Shown: positions 1-8,695, numbered from the stretch's first letter. The stretch: 32,730 bases of DNA from Bacillota bacterium (GCA_029572815.1 JAKPUQ010000146.1:1-32730); one strand, 5' to 3'. Notes: generated by a model not told the origin, from the sequence alone. Program-made: numbers and translations.

Positions 1-44
1 GGGCAGAGCCCCTTATTACGTCAGGCGCCTCGCAAGGGGTGAAT

Positions 45-230
45 CCAAAAACAGTCCGGTGGACTGTTTTTGGAGAGGGGACGCCTTGTAAGAGAAGGCG
101 TCCCCTGGTTGAGCGGATGATAGTTGCCACTATAATACGAATTTTGCGGGACGCCGAGGGCGGCGTCCCCTACATTAGCTAACGGCTAATGGCTCAAATC
201 AAAATTTAGCAAAGCTAAATTTTGATTTGA
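45..230. repeat. Cluster of four intergenic palindromes
   Basis: Four near-perfect hairpins lie in a row: 45-57 with 61-73 (CCAAAAACAGTCC arm), 77-87 with 95-105 (GGGGACGCCTT arm), 148-155 with 162-169 (GGGACGCC arm), and 194-210 with 214-230 (TCAAATCAAAATTTAGC arm). The last two, with the linker between them, recur almost unchanged at 18726-18814, so this is a dispersed intergenic repeat and not a gene-specific terminator. No open frame here looks coding. The final hairpin ends 5 bases from the acylphosphatase stop codon and could also stop that transcript. Confidence 0.85.
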
Positions 231-235
231 TGCGG

Positions 236-505
236 TCATATTATCTCAAAGCTGTAGCCGCCCTGAACGGGGATATTCCGGGAGTCTATACTCTCCACGC
301 TGCCCCAGCTGTGGTCCTCAAGAGCCTGCACAAGAGCCTCTATGTCCTGCTCCTGTCCCTCAGCCTCCATCTCAACGGAGCCGTCGTCCAGATTTCTTAT
401 CCAGCCCGTAACGCCGAAGCGCCGCGCTGTATGGGCTGCCTTCCAGCGGAAGCCCACTCCCTGTACATAGCCGTGAAAGATCATATGCCTGCGTATCTCT
501 GCCAT
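236..505 (-). CDS. acyP: Acylphosphatase
   Basis: This 89-residue protein has the usual length and sequence of the acylphosphatase family, small cytoplasmic enzymes that hydrolyse acyl phosphates such as acetyl phosphate and carbamoyl phosphate. The signature GYVQGVGFR is at residues 12-20, giving the phosphate-binding Arg20. The second motif GWIRNLDDGSVE supplies the catalytic Asn38. The start at 505 is preceded by a purine-rich GGGAGAGGG ribosome binding site. The gene lies downstream of the dockerin carboxypeptidase on the same strand, but a candidate terminator at 571-601 separates them, so it is probably transcribed on its own. The family call is secure; the physiological substrate cannot be read from sequence. 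Confidence 0.95.
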   Translation of the reverse strand: MAEIRRHMIFHGYVQGVGFRWKAAHTARRFGVTGWIRNLDDGSVEMEAEGQEQDIEALVQALEDHSWGSVESIDSRNIPVQGGYSFEII

Positions 506-570
506 TGCTCTGCCCTCTCCCTGCGGAATTATCGTCAGTAACTATCATACTCCTTTCCGCAGCCATTGTC

Positions 571-601
571 AAGAAAGAGCCTTTGCCGTTTGCGCAGGCT
601 C
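571..601 (-). terminator. Probable terminator of the sigma/anti-sigma/carboxypeptidase operon
   Basis: Read on the minus strand, GAGCC pairs with GGCTC around a loop with a further short TGC/GCA pairing, and is followed by TTTCTT. It starts directly at the stop codon of the dockerin carboxypeptidase (600-602). The stem is short, so confidence is moderate. Confidence 0.5.
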
Positions 602-1672
602 ATACAACTGCCGAGTATATCTTATTCGTTAGAAGGTATCTGTCCTCGTTGCTGCCGCAGCCCGTGACCGCTGAGATGTATGTGCTGCCATTGCGTCTGA
701 ACACTGCGATAAGGCAGTTACCTGCGGCGGCGGTGGTGCCTGTTTTCATACCCGCGGCATCTGCGTTGTAGTAGGGGCTGCTCTTGTCGAGGAGGGCGTT
801 GGAATTGTTCCAGGTGATGTTCTCACCTGAGGCAAAAACCACATATCTGCGGCTTGTGCCTGTTATCTCCCGTATCTCCTTCACCGACCACGCCCGCTGT
901 GCAAGTATGAGCAGGTCCGAGACCGTAGTGTACTGCTGTTCATCGTCCCAGCCCTCGGGATTAACGAAGTGGCTCTGAGTCATGCCAATATCCGCAGCAT
1001 AGCTGTTCATCAGCTCCGCGAAATACTGCACAGCCTGTATATCCGTCATGCTCTCATCGGGACGGGCTGCCCTTGCGGCGGCGACTGCCACGGTGTAGGC
1101 GGCATCATTGCCCGAAGCCATCAGCATACCCGTCAGCAGGTCATAGAGCCTGAGCCTGTGTCCCCTCTGTATAAGGCAGAGACTGGAGCCGCTTTTCACA
1201 AGGCTCTGCTCACTTCCCACGGTGATGACCGTTTCGGGGCTGAGATATTTCAGTGCCACCTGTGCTGTGAGCAGCTTAGTAAGGCTGGCAGGAGCTGTCC
1301 TCACGTTTATACTGTCCCCGTAGAGCAGCTCTCCGCTGTCTGCACAAACAAGAGCCGCAGCCCTGCATTCCGGGGCTGATATGAGAGAAGGCTCAGCCGC
1401 GGAGATGAGCTCCCTCCTCATAGCCACAAGGTCAAAAACATCGGTGACATTGTCCCTGCACAGGTCAGCTGCCTTTGGTGAAACAAGTCCGCTTTCGGGG
1501 TCACCCGTGAGCCATTTTTTCAGAGCCGCAAGGTCGGCAGCATCAAAGGCTCCGTCGCCGTTTGCGTCTCCGCGTATAAAGAAGCCCTCCGCCCTTGCGG
1601 ACAGAGGGCTCATAGTGCTGAGACTCATGATAAGCGCCGTCAGTAAAGCTGCTTTATTCTTATCATCTTCAT
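600..1672 (-). CDS. Secreted D-alanyl-D-alanine carboxypeptidase with N-terminal dockerin (start region frameshifted)
   Basis: The protein is a serine-type D,D-carboxypeptidase (peptidase S11, DacF-like) that trims peptidoglycan stem peptides. Counting from the in-frame Met at 1628, a type I dockerin fills residues 19-74 (GDANGDGAFDAADL and a second DVFDL half). The penicillin-binding domain follows, with SLTK at 115-118, SGN at 172-174 and KTGT at 295-298. The Met at 1628 has no ribosome binding site and cuts off most of the signal peptide. An AAGGA site precedes the ATG at 1672, whose frame gives MKMIRIK and closes after ten codons. One extra base near 1653-1656 would join it to ALLTALIMSLSTMSPLSARA, a proper signal peptide. 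The gene starts 15 bases after the anti-sigma gene and is the third gene of that operon. A dockerin on a cell-wall peptidase is unusual and suggests attachment to a cohesin scaffold at the surface. Confidence 0.85.
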
Positions 1673-1687
1673 ATTATGTCCTTAACA

Positions 1688-2566
1688 TCAGTTGGTGAAA
1701 TACCTGTAAAACTCTTCGGGCATATATGCCTCCTCACAGCCGTTCCGCCATATCCATCTCTCAGAGAAATTCAGCTGATAGACGTTGCCGTCGCTGCCGT
1801 TAAAAATAAACTCAGGCAAACCGTCACAGGTACAGGGCTGGAAACTGAGTCTACCCAGTATCTCATTCAGAGCATCAATAGTTGAAGGAGCTGCTCCCAG
1901 TGTAGGAATATCGCTTCTCCACTGCCAGCCGTCAAGAGCGGCAGTCGGCTCTGTAGTCTTTTCATCGGGATAGTGTATCTGTACTGCGGTGGTGACTGTA
2001 GTAGGCTTGGGAAGGGTCTGTGCATTGGCAGGTGAGGTCTTCTGCTGCTGAACTGCCTTTGCGGTAGTTACGGCAGGTACCTCATCTTCTCTGCTGTCGC
2101 TGTCCTCCTCACAGGTAGACTCTGTTTTTTCCTCAGCCCTGACTGTAAGGCGGCGTTCTTCTTTCTCTGCCTCCGTGGGGACTTTATTTTCACTTTCTTT
2201 TGTTTCAGCTTCGGTGACAGCAGCCGCTGTGGGCGGCTCTGTAGTCTCTTTGCTGCCCTTTGCCTGCACGGCTGTGGCGTCCTCGGCTTCGGTGGTGGTA
2301 GTTGTTGTTACCTCCTCAAGGAGAGGGGGATGGTTCTTCAGCATAAGTGCTCCTCCTGTTCCCACCCCTGCAATTAGCAGGACTGCGGAAGCTATGGCGG
2401 CTATCTTATGCCATGTTATCCTGCGGTAGGTCTCAACTCCCGAAACGGTCACATTGCTCTCAGTGACTTCATGAGACTTCTCAGATACGATGTTTTCCTC
2501 AGCCGCTTCCCTGACAAGGTCGTCATCGATATTGTTCATGGCTTCAAATATATTCATTTTATCCAT
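1688..2566 (-). CDS. Membrane-bound anti-sigma factor (RsgI-like layout) for the upstream ECF sigma factor
   Basis: The 292-residue protein has a short cytoplasmic N-terminus containing MNIFEAMNNIDDDLVREA, a single membrane helix at about residues 55-76 (IAAIASAVLLIAGVGTGGA), a long Thr/Glu/Pro-rich linker at about 85-210, and a folded C-terminal domain of about 75 residues. That domain contains a CTC pair and the stretch YQLNFSERWIWRNG. The layout fits an anti-sigma factor that holds its sigma factor at the membrane and senses something outside. The N-terminal motif resembles the start of the second anti-sigma factor at 12648 (MDMLEMFSEISDDLIEEA). It overlaps the sigma gene by 8 bases, implying coupled translation. 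I do not recognise the ectodomain, so the ligand is unknown. Confidence 0.75.
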   Translation of the reverse strand: MDKMNIFEAMNNIDDDLVREAAEENIVSEKSHEVTESNVTVSGVETYRRITWHKIAAIASAVLLIAGVGTGGALMLKNHPPLLEEVTTTTTTEAEDATAVQAKGSKETTEPPTAAAVTEAETKESENKVPTEAEKEERRLTVRAEEKTESTCEEDSDSREDEVPAVTTAKAVQQQKTSPANAQTLPKPTTVTTAVQIHYPDEKTTEPTAALDGWQWRSDIPTLGAAPSTIDALNEILGRLSFQPCTCDGLPEFIFNGSDGNVYQLNFSERWIWRNGCEEAYMPEEFYRYFTN

Positions 2567-3113
2567 AATCGTAACCTTCCTTCTGTAAAAACGCTTTTAG
2601 CTTCTTTCTTGTCCGATAAAGGTCGGTAGCCACGGTCTTTTCGTTCATGCCGAACAGCTCTGCTATCCTGCCGAGGCTGTCCCCGTACCAGTAGCGCCTG
2701 ACGAAGATCTTCCGCCGCCTTTCGTCCTGAGTTCTCAGGAAGCGGCTTATGAGCTCCGAAAGTCTCTCTGAGGAGATATTCTCCTCTGCGCGGTCAGGAA
2801 CGCACTCCGCAAGCTCGTCAAGGGACACCGTGAACTTAGGGTCACGCTTCCCTGCGGAGTTATATTTCAGCCTGTCGATAGCCTTGTTTTTAACTATGCG
2901 GCAGAGATATGTTCTCAGGTCGTCGGGACTGTCGGGCGGAATGTTCTGCCAGACATCAAAGAGCGCCGTGTTCACGCACTCCTCCGCGTCCTCACGCTGA
3001 GAGAGTATATTCCCTGCGATATAGAAGCAGAGCCGCCCGTACTTCTGACGGAGCTCCGTTATGGCTTTCTCGTCTCTTTTACGGAAAAGTTCAATGATAG
3101 ACGCGTCGTCCAT
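2559..3113 (-). CDS. ECF-type RNA polymerase sigma factor
   Basis: The 184-residue protein has the ECF sigma-70 layout: region 2 at about residues 8-80 (EDAEECVNTALFDVW, LRTYLCRIVKNKAIDRLK) and region 4 at about 120-178 with a helix-turn-helix (GDSLGRIAELFGMNEKTVATDL). It would direct RNA polymerase to a small set of promoters and be held inactive by the anti-sigma factor encoded next. The start at 3113 has a GGGGGC ribosome binding site. A candidate ECF promoter lies at 3157-3185, which suggests autoregulation. A terminator at 3211-3245 separates it from cotH. It is a distant paralogue of the sigma factor at 12645-13200. Confidence 0.92.
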   Translation of the reverse strand: MDDASIIELFRKRDEKAITELRQKYGRLCFYIAGNILSQREDAEECVNTALFDVWQNIPPDSPDDLRTYLCRIVKNKAIDRLKYNSAGKRDPKFTVSLDELAECVPDRAEENISSERLSELISRFLRTQDERRRKIFVRRYWYGDSLGRIAELFGMNEKTVATDLYRTRKKLKAFLQKEGYDYG

Positions 3114-3156
3114 GGTATGCGCCCCCTTTCATGAGGCATGAGGTCCTCTTACCCAT

Positions 3157-3185
3157 ATAGTCGATTTACACAGAAGGATATTTCA
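3157..3185 (-). promoter_or_regulatory. Candidate ECF-type promoter of the first sigma operon
   Basis: Minus strand: TGAAAT at 3185-3180, a 16-base spacer, then CGACTAT at 3163-3157. This resembles the TGAAAC-N16-CGTC class of ECF promoters. A similar element (TGAGAG-N16-CGTCTAA) precedes cotH at 5327-5355. No sigma-A promoter is evident here. Assignment to this sigma factor is inference. Confidence 0.5.
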
Positions 3186-3210
3186 TACCTGCGGAAATTT
3201 TTTCGGGTAC

Positions 3211-3245
3211 AGAAAAGCCCCTGAGGGCTTTCCACTCCTCAGGGG
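3211..3245 (-). terminator. Terminator of the cotH-dockerin gene
   Basis: Minus strand: CCCCTGAGG (3245-3237), a short loop, CCTCAGGGG (3226-3218), then CTTTTCT. The 9-base-pair perfect stem begins about 15 bases after the cotH stop codon. Confidence 0.85.
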
Positions 3246-3260
3246 TCTGTATCGGTAATG

Positions 3261-5266
3261 TCAGCCCGACTGCTTCAGCAGCTCCCTTTCCAGGGTACAC
3301 AGGTCAAATACGTCTATGGAGCCGTCGGGATAGATGTCCGCCGCAATGGGCTCCTCAATGGGTTCGGTCTCCGCCTTTATGAGCCATTTTTTCAGCCGCA
3401 CAAGGTCTGCTGTGTCGAAGTTTCCGTCGCCGTTTACGTCTCCGCGGACGAAGCTGAGAGGTTCCCAGGTCTTTGTCAGGAAATTCCTGCGCTTTTCCGC
3501 AAACTCTCTCAGTATTTCCACTGAGCCCATGAAGTCCTCTCCGCTGGAGTCGCCGAATACCAGGAAGTCTTTTCCGCCGTAGGTGTGCCAGCGGGCGTTG
3601 CTCATCTCTGCCGAGGAGCTTATCTCCTCCGCCATCTGCCTGATATAGGGCTCATCACCGTCTATGAGCTCATTCAGAAAAGGCTCGAACCGCTCCTTAT
3701 AGGCACTTGCCGCACGCCTGCGGAAGTCCTCGCGCTTGTACATCTTTCCCAGCCAGCTTATTCCCAGGGTATCACGTCCCGAGTCCTTGTAGCCGTTGAT
3801 GAAGAAACAGGCAGTGTACAGAGTCTCGGGATTGCCCGAAAAGCCGCTTTCACCATCGGAATTGGTCATGAACCTTTTGAAGTTGCCGTAGGTGAAGTCC
3901 ATATCCCAGACGGGCCCGAAATGTATCCTGCCGTCCCCCTTCTTGTCGGAGTCCTTCCACATATAGAAGCTGGAATAGGTGGAGTCAACGTTCTCGCTTA
4001 TCTCCTGTATCAGATAGGCGTTTATGAGTGAGTCCACGTCCAGATACTCGGAATAGTGCTTTCCCTTGGAGTTATAGCCGTCCTCTGAATAAATGGCGTC
4101 CTCCATGTCCTGTACAAAACTGCGGATATACTCCACCTGAGCCTTTGAAGCGTACTCAGGTCCTTTCAGTGATATGGCCTGTCCCCGTGAGGTTATGAAG
4201 CCGCTCTTTGCCTTGGTGCCGTAGCGGTTCCACTGCTGGAACTCCATAAGATAGCCGCCTGTGATATCCTCGGGATCGTTGGGGATATCATAGTATTTAT
4301 AGCTGTTTTCGATATACTCCTTTGTGTTCGCAGCTCCCTCCGCCAGATACTGGTACTGTTCAAGGTCCTTTTCGTTTATTTCCTCGGTCTTTTCCTCAAG
4401 ATCGCGGATATTCACGCGGTTCTTCTGTATCTGCAGCCTCTCAGACAGCTGATATGTGCCGCGGTAGGAGCCGTCGGCGTAGAGATCCACAAAAACCGTG
4501 TCGGGAACGTATTCCATTCCTGCTGCATTCGCCATCTCCGCAGCTATCCTGTTCCTCAGCATGGAGTGGTCAAGGTAGTTGCCAAGGAGCACCCACTTCT
4601 TAGCCTTGCCCATGCCATAGAGATCCTCCTTCTGTGGGAGCTTCAGGTTATAGGGCTTTTTTTCTTGCTGTAATCCCATGAGGAATTGCCGTGAGCGGAC
4701 AGCTTCTCAAATCTTCCGCTGTACTCTGTGCCGCCCTCTGCATTCAAGGCTACTATCATGCCTGTTTCCGTAAGGGCACGGTTCCTGTCAAGGCGATCAA
4801 GTCCCATATGGTCCGTGGAAATATAGATACAGCCCAGCTGTGACTGCATTATCCTCAGCTTGCCGCAGTCGGTATCACCAACAGTTATATCGAACTCATC
4901 AGCCTCTCCAAGCAGGGAGGTCATCTCCCCTGAGACCAGAGTAACTCCGCTGAGACTTATCTCCTCATCGGCGATATAATTTACCATCAGACTGCTCCTG
5001 TCCGCAGTTGATGGCAGGAAAATGTAACGGCAGTCCTCCCACTCGCTGTACCACCATCTGACATAGTCCAGACAGGTATCGGTATCAGGTGAGAGCTCAC
5101 TGACCTCAAAATCGTCAACAGGTATATCCTTGTATGCAAGTACTGTCTCATCTGCTGCACTGTCGGCAGCAATGCCCGCAGACGGCACTGCCGCAGCAAG
5201 GACTATAAGTGCCGCAGTCATCAGAGTCACCGCCCTGATGAACATTTGCTTCATATATCCCCTCAT
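3261..5266 (-). CDS. Secreted CotH-family protein with C-terminal dockerin (frameshifted at 4657-4663)
   Basis: The two reading frames 5266-4643 and 4679-3261 are halves of one CotH protein of about 668 residues. The first ends GNSSWDYSKKK and the second continues PYNLKLPQKEDL, the usual start of the CotH kinase fold. Joining them needs one more base in a run of seven A (plus-strand T7 at 4657-4663). Other CotH features are LSERLQ, SLKGPEY and the acidic motif GPVWDMDFTYGN. A signal peptide (MFIRAVTLMTAALIVLAAAVPSAGIA) begins the protein. The last 65 residues are a dockerin (GDVNGDGNFDTADL, then DGSIDVFDL). CotH proteins of cellulosome-forming ruminococci are known to carry dockerins; their substrate there is not established. 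The start at 5266 has an upstream GAGG; an alternative ATG at 5254 follows GAGGGG. An ECF-like promoter at 5327-5355 suggests control by the adjacent sigma factor. Confidence 0.85.
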
Positions 5267-5326
5267 CAAAATGACCTCTTTTCATTTTGGTATATCTGTC
5301 ACTCATATGATCAAGTCCTTCATTAA

Positions 5327-5355
5327 TTAGACGTATGACAGCGGGATTTCTCTCA
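5327..5355 (-). promoter_or_regulatory. Candidate ECF-type promoter of cotH
   Basis: Minus strand: TGAGAG at 5355-5350, a 16-base spacer, and CGTCTAA at 5333-5327, about 60 bases before the cotH start. It matches the element before the sigma operon at 3157-3185 in spacing and in most motif positions. This is a pattern match only. Confidence 0.45.
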
Positions 5356-5384
5356 CCTTTTTTACAATTTGGTCATACAAAGAC

Positions 5385-5412
5385 TGAGCGCCCGGGAAAA
5401 ATCAGGCGCTCA
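5385..5412 (-). terminator. Possible terminator hairpin after the GTPase gene
   Basis: TGAGCGCC (5385-5392) pairs perfectly with GGCGCTCA (5405-5412), 9 bases beyond the GTPase stop codon. The sequence following on the minus strand (GTCTTTG) is a poor U-tract, so this may be a weak terminator or an mRNA end-protecting hairpin. Confidence 0.45.
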
Positions 5413-5420
5413 TTATATGT

Positions 5421-6553
5421 TTATTCAGACTCCTTGAGCTTCTTTTTGAAGAGCTTTGACATAGCTTCCCTGCCCTTGGAGGTGCTAAGGTCGTCAAGGC
5501 TCATATCTCCCTTGAACACCAGCTCCATGACGCCGATGTAAGCCTCTCCCAGAGCTGCGGTGATGACTCCTGCCGTGCCTGCGGAGATAGCTCCGCCAAG
5601 AATGGAGCCTGCTCCGGGGATAAGCTTGAGGATATTCGATACCACAGTCTTTCCCAGGACCGTAGCTCCTCCCGAACCGATAGTGGAGGAGAGAAGAGCG
5701 GTGATTATGCTCTTGCTGACGTTAAATCCGAAGATAACGGTGATAGAAGCTATCATTCCGAGCTGTGTGGGTATCATCATCGCACAGTCGGCAAAGGGCA
5801 GAGGTGCAGCTCCCTCACCTGCTGCCGCAAGGGCTGCCGTCGCCACAGCCGCCTGTGCTCTCAGTTTTTTGCCTTTAGTGAAGCTATCTGCACGTTCTGA
5901 AGGGTGTCCATGAGCTCCTCGGGGAGGGCTTCCTCCATCACCTGTATCAGCACGTCAAGACCGTAGGCGGGAGCAACTCCCAGCCCCTTTATCTCGTAGC
6001 TCTCCGCAAGTACGGGGACTACCTGGATAATGTCAAGGTTTTCGTCCAGAAGGGTCTTTCTCATCTCCTGAGCATTAGCCTCAGAGAAGGACTGTGTCAG
6101 CACCACTATGATAGGCACCTGTGTTATCTCATTCTCCTTAGATATCTCCCTGAGCCACTGTATCTCCTCGGGCTCTATCCTGTTGGAGGCTGTATTTATG
6201 CAGTACCAGATGCAGTGGATAGCCTCGTTCACGTTATTGGTGGCAAGCCCCCTGCTGATGGTGTCGGTTATCTCCCTCTTGACCTCGTTCTGGACCTCCT
6301 TGCCCAGCTCAAAGCCCCGGGTATCATATATGGAAAGGGGCACGCCCTTTTTGGTTATCTTCCTCATGTGGTCGGTAACGGGTCTGCCTATGCCTGTCTC
6401 AGCCAGCTTGTCGCGGAAAACAGCGTTGATAAGGGTGCTCTTGCCCACGCCGGTCTTGCCGGCAACGATAATATTGAGCCTGTTGAGGTTCTTTATCCTC
6501 TCAGAGATAGCGTTTATAGCGTCCTGAGCTATCTTGTTCACATCTGTAGTCAT
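5421..6553 (-). CDS. Membrane-associated GTPase with C-terminal DUF697-like domain (frameshifted at 5865-5870)
   Basis: The reading frames 6553-5861 and 5846-5421 form one protein of about 377 residues. One extra base in the run of six A (plus-strand T6 at 5865-5870) turns the end QIASLKAKN into QIASLKAKKLRAQAAVATAALAAAGEG, which runs directly into the second frame. The N-terminal part is a TRAFAC-class G domain: P-loop GKTGVGKST near residues 33-41, switch DTRG near 80, and a degenerate G4 at IIVVLTQS. The C-terminal half is Ala/Gly-rich with membrane-helix-like segments (GMIASITVIFGF, GAGSILGGAISAGTAGVITAAL), typical of GTPases fused to DUF697. Start 6553 has AAGGAG 8 bases upstream, and a sigma-A promoter lies at 6600-6628. 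The role is unknown; such proteins are thought to act at the membrane. Confidence 0.82.
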
Positions 6554-6599
6554 ATACACATCTCCTTGCTTTCAGGAATACCCCCGTTTTTTCAAAGTC

Positions 6600-6628
6600 A
6601 TTATAACAGAATTGCCGGCAATAATCAA
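6600..6628 (-). promoter_or_regulatory. Sigma-A promoter of the GTPase gene
   Basis: Minus strand: TTGATT at 6628-6623, a 17-base spacer, TATAAT at 6605-6600, about 47 bases before the start codon. The rest of this divergent gap (6629-6875) is AT-rich. It holds a TATAAT at 6796-6801 that probably serves the expansin gene, though no good -35 is visible, and no further gene. Confidence 0.8.
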
Positions 6629-6875
6629 GAGCCAAGGGCAGTTTGTTATCAAATTGTCGCTTTTGTGAGAGTTTCTGAAACCGAAATGTCAATAGGTCAG
6701 ACCAATAACTGCCGAAAAATACGGCAAGTATATATCAGCGCTGAATATACGGGATTTTGCATAGATTTTTTGTAGATTTATTCATATTTATGTGCTATAA
6801 TTATAAAAAACGCAGATGTATCATTTGCAAAAAATATACATAAGCGTATATTTTTATCTGGAGAGGAAGGTACTT

Positions 6876-8498
6876 ATGCAGAAAAACAAGGTCATCACAG
6901 GAAGGCTGACCGCAGCAGCTGTCTCGGCAGTCCTTGCGGCAGTATCAGCAGGAGGATATCTCATTTCCGCTGTACAGACATTCCCCGCCGCTGCAGCAGG
7001 TGCGTCGGAAAGTGAAAGCTCCGATGTTACACTGAGCATGGGTCTCTCCGCAGGAGGTTCAAAGATAGGCATATCTTTCTATCTCAGCGCAGATGGAGAG
7101 CCCTCGGATTATGATATCACTCTTGACGGCGCAGCAGCCACTCCACAGGTCACTGACAAGGGCTGGCTCATCACCGCCGACGAGTTTGCGATGAATATGA
7201 ACAAAACCCATACCGTCAAGGTCTCAAAGGACGGAGATGAGCTGCTCAGCAAGGAGGTCTCGGTAAGCGATTACCTCCACAGTATCCTTGATGACAGCAC
7301 ATACGCCTCATATCACGACCTGGCAAAGGCTATGCTGAGATACGGCGGTGCCGCACAGGCCTATTTCGGCGTGGACACGAACAACCTCGCCGACAAGGAT
7401 ATAGAAGGTGCTGACTACAGCGGCGTGACTATCGACTCTGAAAGACATGACAATCTTGCCTTTAATGACAAATTCAGCGGCACCGGGCTGTACTATTACG
7501 GCATGAACCTTTCCCTCCGCTCGGAGTTAAGGTTCACACTTTACTTCCGTGTGGCCGATGGTGCAGACATAGCTGAGGCAAAGGCTTTCCTTGAGGGATT
7601 CACCTTCGCAGGGAACAGAGTCAAGGAAGTGCCCGGTGCAAACAATTACCTGACATTCTCAGTTGATGTTCCTGCAACAGCTCTTAACAAAGCTTACACC
7701 TTCACCAACGGTACTATCTCAGAGGATTTCAAGCCTGTATATTATCTGAAATCAGCAGTTTACAACAACCCGAAGTATACCAAGCTGGTCAATGTATGCA
7801 ATGCTCTCTATGCCTACGGCAAGGCTGCCGAGGCTCAGAAGGACAAGCCCGTTACTCCCGACGAGCCCCAGTGGATACTGGAGGAGAAGGGCAAGGTCCA
7901 CAGCGGAGAAGCTACATACTATGACCTTGCCGATGACAACCTCGGAAACGCCAGCCTCAATGACGTAAGAGGCGACTATTACTACGCCGCCATGAATACC
8001 GCCGACTACAATACAGCTATGCTGGCAGGCGCCTATGTAGAGGTAACAGGTCCCAAGGGCAGCGTTGATGTTTACATAGTGGACAGGCTCCCCGAGGGCG
8101 CAAAGGGAGACATCGACCTTGACCCCGCTGCATTTGAGAAGATAGCCGACAAGGTGGACGGCAGAGTTCCTATAACCTGGAAGATAATCCCCTTCGACAA
8201 GGCCGAGACAGAGCCTATGAGCTACAGATACAAGACAGGTGCTACAAAGTACTGGTTCGAGATGCAGGTCTTCAACCAGAAGTACCCCATCTATTCACTG
8301 GAGCTCCTCCAGAACGGCAAATACATCGAAGTCCCCCGCGAAGAGTACAATTACTTCAATCTCAAGGGTGCAGTCGAACCTGGTCCGTTCACATTCAGGA
8401 TCACCGACATCTACGGTCATGTTGTCATCGAAGAAGGCGTTGACCTAAAGGACAATGATGTTACTCCCGTCAAGGGCACAAAGCAGTTCCCCGACTGA
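6876..8498 (+). CDS. Secreted expansin-like (EXLX) protein with an N-terminal Ruminococcus surface domain
   Basis: The 540-residue protein starts at the ATG at 6876 behind GGAAGG and begins with a signal peptide (res 1-40, ending FPAAAAGA). Residues about 45-330 form a beta-rich region ending in helical repeats such as YHDLAKAMLRYGGAAQAYFG and LVNVCNALYAYGKAAEAQ. From about residue 341 it is a bacterial expansin: HSGEATYYDL opens the double-psi barrel, VYIVDRLPEGAKGDIDLDPAAFEKIAD holds the conserved Asp region, and the C-terminal part (WFEMQVFNQKYPI to the end) matches the CBM63-like second domain. Expansins loosen cellulose and hemicellulose networks without hydrolysis. No dockerin is present. 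The N-terminal domain resembles the partial protein at 32339-32730. A 39-residue peptide gene follows 26 bases later and shares its terminator. Confidence 0.88.
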   Translation: MQKNKVITGRLTAAAVSAVLAAVSAGGYLISAVQTFPAAAAGASESESSDVTLSMGLSAGGSKIGISFYLSADGEPSDYDITLDGAAATPQVTDKGWLITADEFAMNMNKTHTVKVSKDGDELLSKEVSVSDYLHSILDDSTYASYHDLAKAMLRYGGAAQAYFGVDTNNLADKDIEGADYSGVTIDSERHDNLAFNDKFSGTGLYYYGMNLSLRSELRFTLYFRVADGADIAEAKAFLEGFTFAGNRVKEVPGANNYLTFSVDVPATALNKAYTFTNGTISEDFKPVYYLKSAVYNNPKYTKLVNVCNALYAYGKAAEAQKDKPVTPDEPQWILEEKGKVHSGEATYYDLADDNLGNASLNDVRGDYYYAAMNTADYNTAMLAGAYVEVTGPKGSVDVYIVDRLPEGAKGDIDLDPAAFEKIADKVDGRVPITWKIIPFDKAETEPMSYRYKTGATKYWFEMQVFNQKYPIYSLELLQNGKYIEVPREEYNYFNLKGAVEPGPFTFRITDIYGHVVIEEGVDLKDNDVTPVKGTKQFPD

Positions 8499-8524
8499 AA
8501 TATACAGAACAGAGGTAAAATGAT

Positions 8525-8644
8525 ATGAAAGAAGAATACACAGCTCCCGAGCTTATGATGGTAGAATTTGAATGCGAGGACGTTATCACCTCCTCATCTC
8601 CCCAGCTTATTGATCCCGAAACTGGACTTCCCATAATCTGCTGA
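8525..8644 (+). CDS. 39-residue leader-like peptide (YxxPE...EDVIT type)
   Basis: A short open frame starts at ATG 8525, with AGAGG upstream, and ends at TGA 8642-8644, just before a strong terminator. It reads MKEEYTAPEL, then MMVEFECEDVITSSS, and ends LPIIC. Its N-terminal half matches the 32-residue peptide at 31786-31884 (MKYTTPEI ... FEAEDVISTS), so the two are members of one small-protein family despite lying 23 kb apart. Such peptides, with a conserved acidic N-terminus and a variable tail, resemble precursor (leader plus core) peptides. No modification enzyme lies nearby. It is probably co-transcribed with the expansin gene. The function is unknown; a plain structural small protein is also possible. 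Confidence 0.7.
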   Translation: MKEEYTAPELMMVEFECEDVITSSSPQLIDPETGLPIIC

Positions 8645-8651
8645 TAAAATG

Positions 8652-8695
8652 AAAAAGCTGCACTTCTGCTATATCTGCGGAAGTGCAGCTTTTTT
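8652..8695. terminator. Strong bidirectional terminator
   Basis: AAAAAGCTGCACTTC (8652-8666) pairs perfectly with GAAGTGCAGCTTTTT (8680-8694) and has T-tracts on both strands. It serves the expansin/peptide unit (plus) and the cellulose-binding caspase-like gene (minus). Confidence 0.92.
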
